DNA of 64,000 bases from Pseudomonadota bacterium (lineage in GTDB: Bacteria; Desulfobacterota; Desulfobulbia; Desulfobulbales; Desulfocapsaceae): NCBI GenBank assembly GCA_023412495.1, contig JAEYNP010000080.1:1-64000 (forward strand), written 5' to 3'. Positions 1 through 8,833 of the stretch are shown in pieces; position 1 is the stretch's first letter; the number at the start of each line of letters is the position of its first letter. A program made the position numbers and the translations under genes. The notes beneath the pieces are model-generated. The model was not told where the DNA came from, did not search any database, and was given only the letters and a program-made list of their open reading frames with translations.

Positions 1-122
1 CGAAGCTTCCTTCTCTGTCAAACATCCCCTACCTTGTTTGCCCTTGTCTTTGCCGAATTAATTCCTTTTACCACGCACCATTTGGACAGCAGCGCGCCGG
101 GTTCATTTATCCCGGTGAACGG

Positions 123-630
123 TTACTTGGCGTCATAGGCTGCATCCATCAGATCGTAGAGATAAGTAACCTTGCGCTTGTCCGTTGAACACAAGTTCCG
201 CCACAAATATTCTTCTACCAACGCATCGTGTACCCGGTTGGCAAGACTGTCAGTAGCAAACTCACTTAAAGCTCGCGAAAATGTTGAATATGACGGGACA
301 TCATCAGTAGTTACAAACCCACATATCCGCCGCAAGTTCACAGCTGACAGGAGAGTGCGGCGCAAGTCGCTTGTTGTAGCAAGTCGATAGTGAGCTTTTG
401 CTACAAACGCACGGGCCAGGGCCTGCCTGTCAAGAGGATTCCGGCCTGGATAACGAAAATTCTCTGTATTTCTCTACTTGGACAGTCTCCTGAATCGATA
501 CCAGCCGTTCCTCCTGTTCATTTAACGGTAATGTTAAGCATAGGTTCAGATGAGGAAACAGACTATTTTGGACACGCCCCATCAACCATTGCAGCCATGG
601 TCAACTCTCTAATTCAAGACGCAGCAGTTA
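123..630 (-). pseudogene. Transposase relic (DUF772/IS1182-like N-terminal part)
   Basis: Reading the minus strand from about 630 down to the TAA at 123 gives the N-terminal part of a transposase in two frames. The first stretch contains FPHLNLCLTLPLNEQEE and RLVSIQETVQVEKY and then hits a stop. A change of frame near 430-445 restores GRNPLDRQALARAFVAKAHY, followed by LRRICGFVTTDDVPSYSTF and ALVEEYL, which are typical of IS1182/IS5-type transposases with a DUF772 domain. The catalytic DDE part is absent: the reading frame ends at 123 after DAAYDAK and nothing similar follows to position 1. It is therefore a frameshifted, 3'-truncated insertion sequence remnant. No terminal inverted repeats were identified. 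Confidence 0.72.
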
Positions 631-724
631 CGAATCCCATTCCTCAAACGTTTTTTAAAGCTTGCTGATGAATAGGGGTAATCAAAAAATTTTATTGATA
701 ACGGGAGAAAAGAATTTTCTCCTT

Positions 725-2932
725 TCAAGGCAGAGGCTTTTCGCCTCGTACTTCCCAGATCTGATAATGTTCCGCTAATTCCACAGGGCTGAAGTGATTT
801 CCCGGGTCGGCGATACCATAATGAAAGAGATAATTGAGAACCGAGTGGGAGATCTTTTTGTCCTGAAGCAGGAGTTCTTTTCTGTCGGCCAGGAGTTGTA
901 CGGTATATATACCGGTATCAGTCATCTTGGTCTGGTTGGCGCTAAAGTCGGGATGGAAATTTTCAAAGTTAAATTTATGTTCTTCAACACCTGAAAATAC
1001 CGCATACTCTTTTTGTCGTCTCTGATACGAATCGCCCTGTATCGCAATGCTCAGAATAGGATTTTTCCCGGGGAGTGTACCGGCAATAGTAATCCAGCCT
1101 TCTTCAGTGTTTAACTCTATGCCTTCTTTCAAAGGGAGACCTTGCCCATCATAAGAAATATCGTACAAGTGAAGGGTGGGTAGGGTGGGAGTTCCAAATT
1201 GCTTTTCAGTATCCCAGGTGCCGTACCAATAGATCCAGCGAAATGCTTGGGGCATTCTACTGTCGATAAATAAATAGATAGGTGGTGCCGAATGAGGGTA
1301 GTAGTAACCTATGTCGCTGAATCTCTTCTTGTCCTCGCCTTCAAACGACAGTGATTTAAGGTGTTCTTCGCCACGTTCAGGTCCGGATCTGAGGATTGCT
1401 TGAAGATGGTCCATTCCCTGCGCGAAACTGCTGCCAGTGCTCTTCATGAAGGCAGTGATTCCTGGATGGCCATGAACTGCGTAAAATTGCATGAAATTGG
1501 CAGCAAATCGAAAGTCAGCTCCTGCTATCGGCAAAGCGGTAAAATAATCCCTGGCCCCTCCATGCACCATGCCATCGTTGACCGTTGCTCTGTCCGACCA
1601 GTAGACCAGGGGGTGTCCCTCGTCCCACCAACTCCAGATGAGGGCATTGTCCGGGGTTATTTCCTTGATCCGGGCCATCCCAGTGATGATTTCACCTCTG
1701 AAGACCGGCAAAAAATAGCGGGTCTGGCCAATGCTGGCCCAGGCCAGTGACCCAATTGCCAGACCGTAGCAACCGTAGTAAAGAAATTTGCGGTCAATCC
1801 TCGGGTATATCATTGCAAAGAAGCTGCCGAAACCAATGGCAAGAAGGGGGGTAAGAAAGAAGGTGAAGCGCATGGCAAAAAAGAAGCCAAATGTACCTAT
1901 TACCGCCAGCGGCAGCAGATAGAGGATCTTTGCTTTTTCACGCAACGCCAGCATTACCAGACCGATCAGAGCGAGGAGAAGGCAGCCGAGGTTGGCGATA
2001 TTTCTCACCAGCGCCTCGATAAAGCCAAAAGGCTTTTGCTCCGCTATCGACCCTCCGATGTTAGGAAAGATGCCGTGTGTTTCCTTGGAGATATAGGCAA
2101 GATTGGCCAAGGCGGTTCTGCCATACTCTACGAGTAGGGCGAAAATATCCGTATACCAATTAAAAGTCAATAGGGCAATCAGGGCAACACCGCCAAAGAT
2201 CATTGCCTCTTTAGCTGGCGGACGATAGTGGCAGAGAAGGGCGATAGCCAGAGGGGAGAGGGCCATAAGGGTAGCAGCCTGTGGCGACATATCCCACCAC
2301 CAGAGGAAGACAGCATAGCAGAACAAACCTCCGCCGAGATAAAGATAGCGCTGTGCTGTTCCCGTTGTCCCGAAACGCATGAACAAATAAGCGCAGCACA
2401 TGGGCAGTACCAGATTAAGGCAGTCGGTGTCCATTTGGCTCAGTCTAGTTCTTTCGGCGTAGTACGGGGCGAGTGCGGCAACCGCCACGGCGCCGATTGC
2501 CCCATGCACTGAGCCGAAATAGTGGCCAAAGAAAAAAACCGGCACCAACAAGGTGATACTGAGGATAACCGGGAGCCAGATCGCCACCCAGTTGAGCGAC
2601 AACCCGCTGACTGCGCTGATCTGGTGGAGAATAACCGGGAGGAGCGAAGGTCGCTCCGCGCGGTTCATCCCTTCAGGGAAGGCCCTTTTCCCATCGATTG
2701 TGCTATAGCTCTGTTCACCAAGTTCTTTGGCGATATTGAGATAATAGTAGCCATCCACATCGGTGAGGACCGGTTGGTCGCCTGTGAAAAAAATGTCCGA
2801 CCGTACCGTCCAGGTAAAGATCGATTCAACGCGGACAAAAATGCCTAGTCCTGCGATCACAAGCAGCAGGAGGATGGCCTGGGCATTTAGTCCCTTGGCG
2901 AGACCAGCGGCGGATTTATCGGTGGAAGGCAT
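725..2932 (-). CDS. STT3/PglB-like oligosaccharyltransferase
   Basis: A 735-residue membrane protein with an N-terminal segment of about 12 hydrophobic helices and a soluble C-terminal half, the build of STT3/PglB enzymes that transfer a lipid-linked glycan to Asn on extracytoplasmic proteins. The family's functional motifs can be seen: an acidic first loop with DVDGYYY (D58-D60), a DxD pair in MDTD (about 167-170), the bacterial TIxE-type loop as SIAE (295-298), and the acceptor-binding WWDxG signature as WWDEG (435-439). The size is close to that of C. jejuni PglB. It lies 96 bases downstream of a VKOR-family gene and in the same direction as two pilin genes, so pilins are plausible acceptors; that part is inference. 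The glycan donor is not encoded beside it, although a glycan cluster occurs near the right end of the window. Confidence 0.9.
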   Translation of the reverse strand: MPSTDKSAAGLAKGLNAQAILLLLVIAGLGIFVRVESIFTWTVRSDIFFTGDQPVLTDVDGYYYLNIAKELGEQSYSTIDGKRAFPEGMNRAERPSLLPVILHQISAVSGLSLNWVAIWLPVILSITLLVPVFFFGHYFGSVHGAIGAVAVAALAPYYAERTRLSQMDTDCLNLVLPMCCAYLFMRFGTTGTAQRYLYLGGGLFCYAVFLWWWDMSPQAATLMALSPLAIALLCHYRPPAKEAMIFGGVALIALLTFNWYTDIFALLVEYGRTALANLAYISKETHGIFPNIGGSIAEQKPFGFIEALVRNIANLGCLLLALIGLVMLALREKAKILYLLPLAVIGTFGFFFAMRFTFFLTPLLAIGFGSFFAMIYPRIDRKFLYYGCYGLAIGSLAWASIGQTRYFLPVFRGEIITGMARIKEITPDNALIWSWWDEGHPLVYWSDRATVNDGMVHGGARDYFTALPIAGADFRFAANFMQFYAVHGHPGITAFMKSTGSSFAQGMDHLQAILRSGPERGEEHLKSLSFEGEDKKRFSDIGYYYPHSAPPIYLFIDSRMPQAFRWIYWYGTWDTEKQFGTPTLPTLHLYDISYDGQGLPLKEGIELNTEEGWITIAGTLPGKNPILSIAIQGDSYQRRQKEYAVFSGVEEHKFNFENFHPDFSANQTKMTDTGIYTVQLLADRKELLLQDKKISHSVLNYLFHYGIADPGNHFSPVELAEHYQIWEVRGEKPLP

Positions 2933-3028
2933 ACTCGTACAGCCTGATGTTCCTGATTACGGGGGGATGAAGCTGTTTTGTCACCTTTAAAAATCATTTC
3001 TTGTCGAAGGCGAAACATGATGATCAAA

Positions 3029-4009
3029 TCACAGTCCTGGGGTGACGGCGTCAGGCCTCTTGAGAAAATTGATAATATTTTCAGAGCCGGTGATGATTCT
3101 CTTATCACTGGGACTGTTCTCGATCCATAGCGCGGGAATAGTGATAATACCGAGATTTGAGAGGAAATTCAGGCTGTTTTTCGTCTGGTTGGGCAGGCTG
3201 GACCGCACCTTTAGGTTACTAATCCTGCCCCCCTCCTTGATTTCCGTCAACAGTTGATAGGGGTTAGTACTTGCAGGCATTCTCTGGAGAAAGGACTCCA
3301 ACTGCTCCAACGCCTCCTGGTCCTGATCGACACTGGCCAGCATCAAGGTATAGCCATTCGGTGGGTGGTGGGCGAGATAGTCAACCACATCAAGGCAATG
3401 GGGGCAATGCATCGAGATGATCAAGGTCAGCTTGTCGTTCGTCTTACTTTCCGGCGCGACATTAGCCTGGTGAGCAAAAAAGACCATATTGGCGGAAGCC
3501 GCCTTCGGGAGCGGCATGGTCAAAAGAGCATGAACCCCGAACCCTCCGCCCCAGACCAGAAACAGGATGGTCAAAATAAGTGGAACCCTGATTGCCAGGC
3601 AAGAGAGAACGGCGACGATTAAAAGCAGGGCGGCGACGAGAAAACAGAGCAGGCAGAATTGGCCGATGGAAAAGACCTGAAAGCCGATCAGGCCACTGTC
3701 AAAGACGAGAGCCGGAGCAAGAAGAAAAACTGGCAGATAACGAAGTCGCGGATAGCGACCGGCAAAAAACAAGACCAAGGCGAAAAGCCAGAAAAAAGCT
3801 GCCCCTCCGGCTACCAAAAAGGGTTCGTTGATTTTGAGATATCTGCCGACTATGCCGCAGGCTTCTGTTGTACAAAAGCTTTTGCCGTTTATCAGAAAAA
3901 AGGACTCTACCGAGAGAAAGATCGCCCCTATAAGTGAGACGGCGACGGAGAGATGGGAAAAAACGGCTACCGGTTTACACTGCAGGTAAGTCATTGAAGA
4001 GTCGTGCAT
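3029..4009 (-). CDS. VKOR-family thiol oxidase with fused thioredoxin-like domain
   Basis: An integral membrane vitamin K epoxide reductase homologue. The N-terminal half has four to five membrane segments, the loop cysteine pair (C48 and C53, numbered from an upstream TTG at 4015) and the quinone-site CxxC in GQFCLLCF (C121, C124). The C-terminal half is a periplasmic thioredoxin-like domain with CPHC (C204, C207). Bacterial VKOR-Trx fusions re-oxidise and pass disulfides to secreted proteins, replacing DsbB/DsbA. The ATG at 4009 is preferred to the upstream TTG; another ATG lies five codons further in (start not certain). It sits between the second pilin gene and the oligosaccharyltransferase, all on the minus strand. 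PilA upstream has exactly two cysteines in its mature part, a possible client. Confidence 0.9.
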   Translation of the reverse strand: MHDSSMTYLQCKPVAVFSHLSVAVSLIGAIFLSVESFFLINGKSFCTTEACGIVGRYLKINEPFLVAGGAAFFWLFALVLFFAGRYPRLRYLPVFLLAPALVFDSGLIGFQVFSIGQFCLLCFLVAALLLIVAVLSCLAIRVPLILTILFLVWGGGFGVHALLTMPLPKAASANMVFFAHQANVAPESKTNDKLTLIISMHCPHCLDVVDYLAHHPPNGYTLMLASVDQDQEALEQLESFLQRMPASTNPYQLLTEIKEGGRISNLKVRSSLPNQTKNSLNFLSNLGIITIPALWIENSPSDKRIITGSENIINFLKRPDAVTPGL

Positions 4010-4045
4010 CCGCAAAAAGCCATTTTTTTTTGGCAGGACTCCATA

Positions 4046-4561
4046 TTACTGGTAAGAGCCATTGGCGGTTATTCCGGAAGCCTCGCGAACTCCGGTGGCG
4101 GAGAAAGTTGCCGCTTCGGTGGCTGTACCGGAATTGGTGATGGTCAGAGAATAATTAAAGGGAATCCCGGTAGTGGTAGATTGGGTACTTGGTCGCGGTT
4201 TGAAGTCGAGGAGCCCAGCTCCACCGCCGACCGTCTTGCCGTCTCCGGTACCGATCGTGTTAGCGGTTACCGTACCGTTGGCTGCTTCGGTATACGTATA
4301 GGTGCCAGTAAGTGGGAATCTGCCGTTTTCCGCACGAAACGTTTCCAGGAGTATGGGGAACTGTTCGAGGACTGTCTCTGCCGCCTTCTGTTTACTGGTT
4401 GAAATATAGTTTCGATAAGCTGGGATCGCGATGGTTGCTAAAATTGCAAGTATTGCAACCACGACCATGATTTCTACTAAAGAAAAACCTGCTTTTTTTA
4501 TTGTTTTACCACGCCTTCCCAAGAAGAAAAAACAATCGTCTATATAGTTTTGAGTTGGCAT
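4046..4561 (-). CDS. Type IV pilin-like protein
   Basis: The protein has a type III prepilin signal: KKAG followed by FSLVEIMVV, with Glu at mature position 5 and a hydrophobic N-terminal helix ending near AIPAYRNY. The leader of about 25 residues is longer than that of PilA. ATG at 4561 is taken as the start; a GTG three codons earlier is an alternative. The mature part has about 145 residues, is rich in Gly/Thr and has no cysteine after the leader, so it is unlike PilA in its C-terminal D-region. Three N-x-S/T sites (NGT, NYS, NGS) occur in the globular part, possible targets of the oligosaccharyltransferase two genes downstream. It may be a second major pilin or a minor pilin; sequence alone does not decide. 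Confidence 0.88.
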   Translation of the reverse strand: MPTQNYIDDCFFFLGRRGKTIKKAGFSLVEIMVVVAILAILATIAIPAYRNYISTSKQKAAETVLEQFPILLETFRAENGRFPLTGTYTYTEAANGTVTANTIGTGDGKTVGGGAGLLDFKPRPSTQSTTTGIPFNYSLTITNSGTATEAATFSATGVREASGITANGSYQ

Positions 4562-4589
4562 TAGTTGCACCGCATATTAAGACATCAAC

Positions 4590-4626
4590 TATTTACAGCT
4601 GGCTTAACAAAAACCAGCTGTAAATA
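4590..4626 (-). terminator. Perfect 13-bp hairpin between the two pilin genes
   Basis: The arms TATTTACAGCTGG and CCAGCTGTAAATA pair perfectly around an 11-base loop. The hairpin lies 30 bases after the pilA stop codon and just before the second pilin gene. There is no T-run after it on the minus strand, so it is not a textbook intrinsic terminator. It could stabilise the pilA message 3' end or attenuate read-through so that pilA is made in excess. Confidence 0.55.
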
Positions 4627-4655
4627 ACTCAGAGAATGTTGAGCAGTTGAACTAA

Positions 4656-5105
4656 TTACTCTACCACAACAGAAATATGTCGCGTAGTACTGTCAACAAT
4701 GCCCGAAGTTACTAACTGATCGCCAGACCAGATTCCAACATTTGCTCCAACAGCAGGTGTAGTCAAATCAGTTATGTTAATAGTCGTAATACATTCTGAG
4801 GTGCTAAGCGCACCGTTGTTCACTTGGAATGCATCTTGGGCCGCATCGTAAGGATCTTTCTTCCCTCCAGCATTTAGATCTGCAACAGCAGTACCTGAAA
4901 GAGTTCCTCCTGCAGACCTTTTAGCAAGTTCAGACTTTACGAATGAATGAGCTGTCTCAAAATTTGCTCTACATGCGTTTACTTTTGTTTGCGCCATGTA
5001 ATTCAAATACTGCGGAATTGCGATCGCGGCCAGAATACCGATGATGGCAACAACGATCATGAGTTCGACGAGGGTGAAGCCTTGGTTGTTTCTCAGTTGT
5101 TTCAT
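4656..5105 (-). CDS. pilA: Major type IV pilin PilA
   Basis: Prepilin of 149 residues with a short leader (MKQLRNNQG) cut before [20 protein letters not shown], Glu5 present, and a long hydrophobic N-terminal helix. The ATG at 5105 is chosen over upstream in-frame starts because AAGGAGACC lies just before it on the minus strand and the leader length then fits. Two cysteines (in NACRANF and SECITT) could form the disulfide that closes the pilin D-region; the VKOR-Trx gene downstream may oxidise it. One N-x-T site (NIT) occurs between them. The PilS/PilR genes are divergently placed next door, as in many type IV pilus loci, which supports the major-pilin assignment. A good sigma54 site was not found upstream of this gene. 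Confidence 0.93.
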   Translation of the reverse strand: MKQLRNNQGFTLVELMIVVAIIGILAAIAIPQYLNYMAQTKVNACRANFETAHSFVKSELAKRSAGGTLSGTAVADLNAGGKKDPYDAAQDAFQVNNGALSTSECITTINITDLTTPAVGANVGIWSGDQLVTSGIVDSTTRHISVVVE

Positions 5106-5399
5106 GGTGGTCTCCTTTTGTTTGGAATTTTGTTGGTTCAGGTTTCTAGCCCGATTTGCAAAATCCAATTCACAATCTATGCCATTTGTCTTAGTATTGT
5201 TGGAAGCATTGCTGTATCATAGTTTTAAGATAAAACTCCATGTAAGGCCCCTGGGAGAGGAATATGGCATGAACGTTCGACTGACAAATGAAGGCAGGGC
5301 AGAGGACAAATTTTGTCACTTAATGTCTGGGATGCATACCGTACTCGAATCGATCTGTATTACCAACAAGATTTGGTGACTGCCGGAGTAATCAGTCCA

Positions 5400-6905
5400 A
5401 TGCGACGGACAAAAAGCTTAAAAAATCAAATCGTTTTGTACCTCTCAGGCATTCTTTTCCTGGCTATGGTCCTGGTGAGCCTGGTGTGGGGGATGTTCCT
5501 GAAGAGGGATATGGTGGCAAAGGAGGTTGAAAGGCTTCGGCATGTTTTGGAAGCGTCGGACGAAGTTGAACGCCTTGGCGGCTCCGGGGCGGAATATTTA
5601 CTTCACAGCGGCATAGAATGTTTTTCTCTGCAGGTAGGGGACCGCCAGTATTTGCATGGCAGTGATGAAACGGTCCTGCCTGAGGGAGTAGTCGGCGAGG
5701 TGCGGGAGAACGCAGTAAAAAATAAGGACTTCGTCATTCTTTATCATGGCACCCAATGGGCCGTCTTTTCCTTCAGCCACCGCCAGGTCGTGGTCGGAAA
5801 ACCCATTCAAGACGAAGGCGGTGGAATAGTAGGGACGGTTGTCGCAGGAGCCACGCTCGAGCCGGTCTATGCCAGGATCAGGGGAGAGGGGAAGGTGGTG
5901 TTCCTCTACATAATCGTCAACACGATTATCTTTGCCGGAATCGGCTTGCTGAGGATGATGCACATCATCGTCAAACCGGTAGATCGTTTTATTTCATTGT
6001 CAAGGCAGTACTCTCCCCAGTCCGAGCTCGATTTCTTTCCGGACGGCGGGAACAACGAGTTTGCCATTCTCTCCAGAAGTCTCAACAGCCTTTTTGGCCG
6101 CATAAAGGCCGACAACGAGAAGTTGAGGGCTACCGTGGGGCAGTTGGAAGTCGCCAACTTCAAACTCGAGCGCAACAGCAAGGAGATGGTACGCACGGAA
6201 AAGCTCGCCGCCATCGGCCGCTTGTCGGCAGGTCTTGCCCATGAAATAGGCAACCCTCTGGGGATAGTCCAGGGGTATGTCGATCTGCTCGGTAGAGTCG
6301 ACCTGTCCAGTGAGGAGCGATTACAGTTCGTGCAAAATTCGCAACATGAGCTTGATCGGATCAAGACGCTCCTACGCCAGCTTTTGGACTTTGCCCGACC
6401 GGTAATTTTCGCGAAATTGCCGATCTCTGTCAACCATCTGATATGCGAGGTGCTTGATCTTGCCGCTGTGGAAAAAACCGTTGCTCATTGCACGATTATT
6501 AAGCAGCTTGAAGCAGATTCGGACTTGGTGCTTGCCGACGCCGATTCTTTACGACAAGTCTTGCTGAATTGTCTGCTCAATGCGGCGGATGCAATGGCTC
6601 ATATGAATGAATATAAGGAGATCTGCGTTGCAACCTATAATTCTGGAAACGACGGATCCGGTGGCTCAATTCACATAGCACTGAGAGATAATGGTCCTGG
6701 TGTCGTCACCAATGACTTGCCTTATGTCTTCGACCCTTTCTTCACAACCAAAGAAACAGGAAGAGGCACTGGACTTGGCCTGTTCGTTTGCCATACAATA
6801 ATGGAACGACTCGGTGGCACCATCATATTACGTAACAATCCCTCCGGTGGGGCTGAAGTTATCATCACCCTGCCAACGACTACAGATAATTCCCTGGCTA
6901 TCTAA
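5400..6905 (+). CDS. pilS: Sensor histidine kinase, PilS-like
   Basis: Membrane sensor kinase of about 501 residues. It has an N-terminal membrane helix (IVLYLSGILFLAMVLVSL), an extracytoplasmic region of about 130 residues, a second helix (FLYIIVNTIIFAGIGLL), a linker that may be a HAMP, a coiled-coil stretch, and a kinase core with the H-box AGLAHEIGNPLG (His about 281), an N-box (NCLLNAADAM), and the G-boxes DNGPGV and GTGLGLFV. ATG at 5400 is chosen because it precedes the first helix closely and has GGAG upstream; an in-frame ATG at 5313 would add 29 residues. It is followed after 12 bases by an NtrC-type regulator. Placement beside pilA and the sigma54-controlled minor pilin operon supports a PilS role, although the sensor half differs from the six-helix Pseudomonas PilS. 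Confidence 0.85.
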   Translation: MRRTKSLKNQIVLYLSGILFLAMVLVSLVWGMFLKRDMVAKEVERLRHVLEASDEVERLGGSGAEYLLHSGIECFSLQVGDRQYLHGSDETVLPEGVVGEVRENAVKNKDFVILYHGTQWAVFSFSHRQVVVGKPIQDEGGGIVGTVVAGATLEPVYARIRGEGKVVFLYIIVNTIIFAGIGLLRMMHIIVKPVDRFISLSRQYSPQSELDFFPDGGNNEFAILSRSLNSLFGRIKADNEKLRATVGQLEVANFKLERNSKEMVRTEKLAAIGRLSAGLAHEIGNPLGIVQGYVDLLGRVDLSSEERLQFVQNSQHELDRIKTLLRQLLDFARPVIFAKLPISVNHLICEVLDLAAVEKTVAHCTIIKQLEADSDLVLADADSLRQVLLNCLLNAADAMAHMNEYKEICVATYNSGNDGSGGSIHIALRDNGPGVVTNDLPYVFDPFFTTKETGRGTGLGLFVCHTIMERLGGTIILRNNPSGGAEVIITLPTTTDNSLAI

Positions 6906-6917
6906 GCGTACTTCCGC

Positions 6918-8300
6918 ATGAGCATCCGACCGACCAGCGTAGTATTAGTAATAGACGACGAAAAGAACATGCTGCATATGCTGTCGGCATCACTACAGAA
7001 AGAGGGATACGAGGTGGTCGCGGTATCCGATGGCAGCCAGGGGCTGGCACACGCCCGTGAAAGAGCTTTCGACTTTATCTTGTGCGATCTGAAAATGCCC
7101 AAAATGGACGGTTTACAGTTTTTGGCAGAAGCAAAGCTTCAGGGTATCACTGGCACTATCATCATGATGTCCGCTTTTGCGACAGTCGAAACCGCTGTTA
7201 CTGCCATGAAAATTGGTGCTTACGATTTTATTACGAAGCCGTTCAAGATCGATGAGATTCTCTGCATCTTTAAAAATGCCGAAGAAAGGGAACAACTCAA
7301 AAAAGAGAACCGCCAGCTTCTCGGCAAGATCAAAGAACTCGAAGGACGAAATGCTTTCCAGAAAATAATAGGTGAAAGCAAGACGATCAGGGATTTATCG
7401 GATCTGATTGAAAAGGCCGCGAAATATGACACGACAGTACTTATCACCGGAGAGAGTGGAACCGGTAAGGAGTTGGTTGCCGAGGGCATCCGGTCTTTAA
7501 GCGCCAGAGCAAAAAAGCCATTTGTTACGGTAAATTGTGGAAGTATCCCAGGGAATCTGCTCGAGAGCGAATTTTTTGGTTACCTCAAAGGGGCGTTTAC
7601 TGGCGCCGATAGTGACAAAAAAGGGCTTTTTGAGGAGGCCGATGGTGGAACCGTATTATTGGACGAGATCGGTGAACTGCCGCTGGAATTACAGGTAAAG
7701 CTTCTGAGGGTTTTGCAGGAACGGGAGATACGGCCATTAGGCGACAGTAAGAACAGAAAGGTGGATGTGCGGGTAATCGCGGCGACCGCAAGGAATTTAG
7801 AGGAAGAGATAGAAAAAGGAAAATTCCGCCAGGATCTGTACTACCGCCTCAATGTCGTACATTTACATATCCCGCCATTGCGTGAGCGGAAAGAAGATAT
7901 TCCTTTACTCTGCGAACATTTTTTAAGGAAATACTGCAGTCAATTGGGTTCAAGAGAAAAAAACATCGCCAAAGAAACTCTTCGCCATCTGCTTGTCTAC
8001 AACTGGCCGGGCAATGTGCGAGAACTTGAAAATTATATTCAAAGATCGATCGTCATCTCCGAGCAGGATACAATACTGCCAACTGATCTCCCACCAGCTG
8101 TTGTGATCCATGAGTCCAGTTTCGATGACATTGACAATCTCGGCACGTATTCTCTTAAGCAAGGAAAAATTCTTCTTGAAAAAAAGCTTATCAAAAAAGC
8201 TCTGGCTTTTTCTCAAGGCAACAAAAGCCAGGCAGCACTCATGCTGGAGATCAGCTACCCTTCGTTGCTCAGTAAGATAAAAGAGTTGAGGATCACTTGA
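6918..8300 (+). CDS. pilR: Sigma54-dependent response regulator, PilR-like
   Basis: A 460-residue NtrC-family regulator. Receiver domain (about 8-120) with acidic D13/D14, phospho-acceptor D57 in CDLKMPKMDG and a conserved Lys in ITKPF. AAA+ domain (about 145-370) with Walker A GESGTGKE (178-185), the sigma54-contacting GAFTGA loop in GYLKGAFTGAD, Walker B with LLDEIGELP, and the arginine-finger region LYYRLNVVHL. A Fis-type helix-turn-helix closes the protein (KSQAALMLEISYPSLLSKI). It would bind DNA and open sigma54 promoters once phosphorylated by the kinase encoded immediately upstream. The strong sigma54 site at 9144, ahead of the minor pilin operon, is the obvious local target. Confidence 0.92.
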   Translation: MSIRPTSVVLVIDDEKNMLHMLSASLQKEGYEVVAVSDGSQGLAHARERAFDFILCDLKMPKMDGLQFLAEAKLQGITGTIIMMSAFATVETAVTAMKIGAYDFITKPFKIDEILCIFKNAEEREQLKKENRQLLGKIKELEGRNAFQKIIGESKTIRDLSDLIEKAAKYDTTVLITGESGTGKELVAEGIRSLSARAKKPFVTVNCGSIPGNLLESEFFGYLKGAFTGADSDKKGLFEEADGGTVLLDEIGELPLELQVKLLRVLQEREIRPLGDSKNRKVDVRVIAATARNLEEEIEKGKFRQDLYYRLNVVHLHIPPLRERKEDIPLLCEHFLRKYCSQLGSREKNIAKETLRHLLVYNWPGNVRELENYIQRSIVISEQDTILPTDLPPAVVIHESSFDDIDNLGTYSLKQGKILLEKKLIKKALAFSQGNKSQAALMLEISYPSLLSKIKELRIT

Positions 8301-8353
8301 GTCAGTCGTTGAAAATGTTGTGCGCTGGCTGAGAGGTGGCTGCAAAAGGATCG

Positions 8354-8833
8354 TCAAAGCTTTTGGACGCGAACTCTGCCGACAGCATTGACAATAACTT
8401 TGCTCTTGTTCCCCTCACTGTCCTGCAGAACGACTGCTCCGGCGCTGATTCCAGGGCCCACGGAAAAGCGGGTTCTATGGGAAGTGAAGGTACTTTCCGG
8501 GAGGATAATATCTATTCCGTTACCTAAAGTTTTACTGCAGAGAACCTGTTCACCGGCTTGTCGCACCCAATCTTTATTATGGCCGCCATTTCTGCCGTCA
8601 TCAATGAATGTCATATAGCCTTTATCGGTATAACTGAAAACTACAGGGGCATTGCTTTTTATTGCAAAAATACGTGCTTTGCGGAGTTCCTCTACCAATG
8701 TTGACACTTCCGAGTGGAGTGCAAGCTTCACTTTCATTTTTTCAATCAGGGGAAAAGCCATCCCCGCAAGAACACCCAGAATGACCAGGCAACTCACAAT
8801 CTCGACGAGCGTAGCTCCTCTATGGTTATTCAT
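8354..8833 (-). CDS. GspH/FimT-type pseudopilin
   Basis: A 159-residue prepilin-like protein: short leader MNNHRG, then ATLVEIVSCLVILGVLAGMA with Glu5, followed by a GspH/FimT-like globular region (LVEELRKARIFAIKSNAPVVFSY, then the closing VNAVGRVRV). Position 1 after the cleavage site is Ala rather than Phe, which prepilin peptidases tolerate. TCCTCC on the plus strand just upstream (AGGAGGAGA on the coding strand) is a strong ribosome site. The gene is convergent with pilR and separate from the minor pilin operon that starts at 9.2 kb, which carries its own FimT-like gene. It may be a priming minor pilin for a subset of pili; its specific role is unknown. Confidence 0.85.
   Translation of the reverse strand: MNNHRGATLVEIVSCLVILGVLAGMAFPLIEKMKVKLALHSEVSTLVEELRKARIFAIKSNAPVVFSYTDKGYMTFIDDGRNGGHNKDWVRQAGEQVLCSKTLGNGIDIILPESTFTSHRTRFSVGPGISAGAVVLQDSEGNKSKVIVNAVGRVRVQKL

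Noticed and set aside
390..668. 92-codon plus-strand frame at the left end
   Set aside because: The opposite strand carries the clear transposase remnant over the same bases.
5170..5185. Possible sigma54 site upstream of pilA on the minus strand (TGGCATAGATTGTGA)
   Set aside because: The -24 half fits but the -12 dinucleotide is GA instead of GC, so the essential element is missing.
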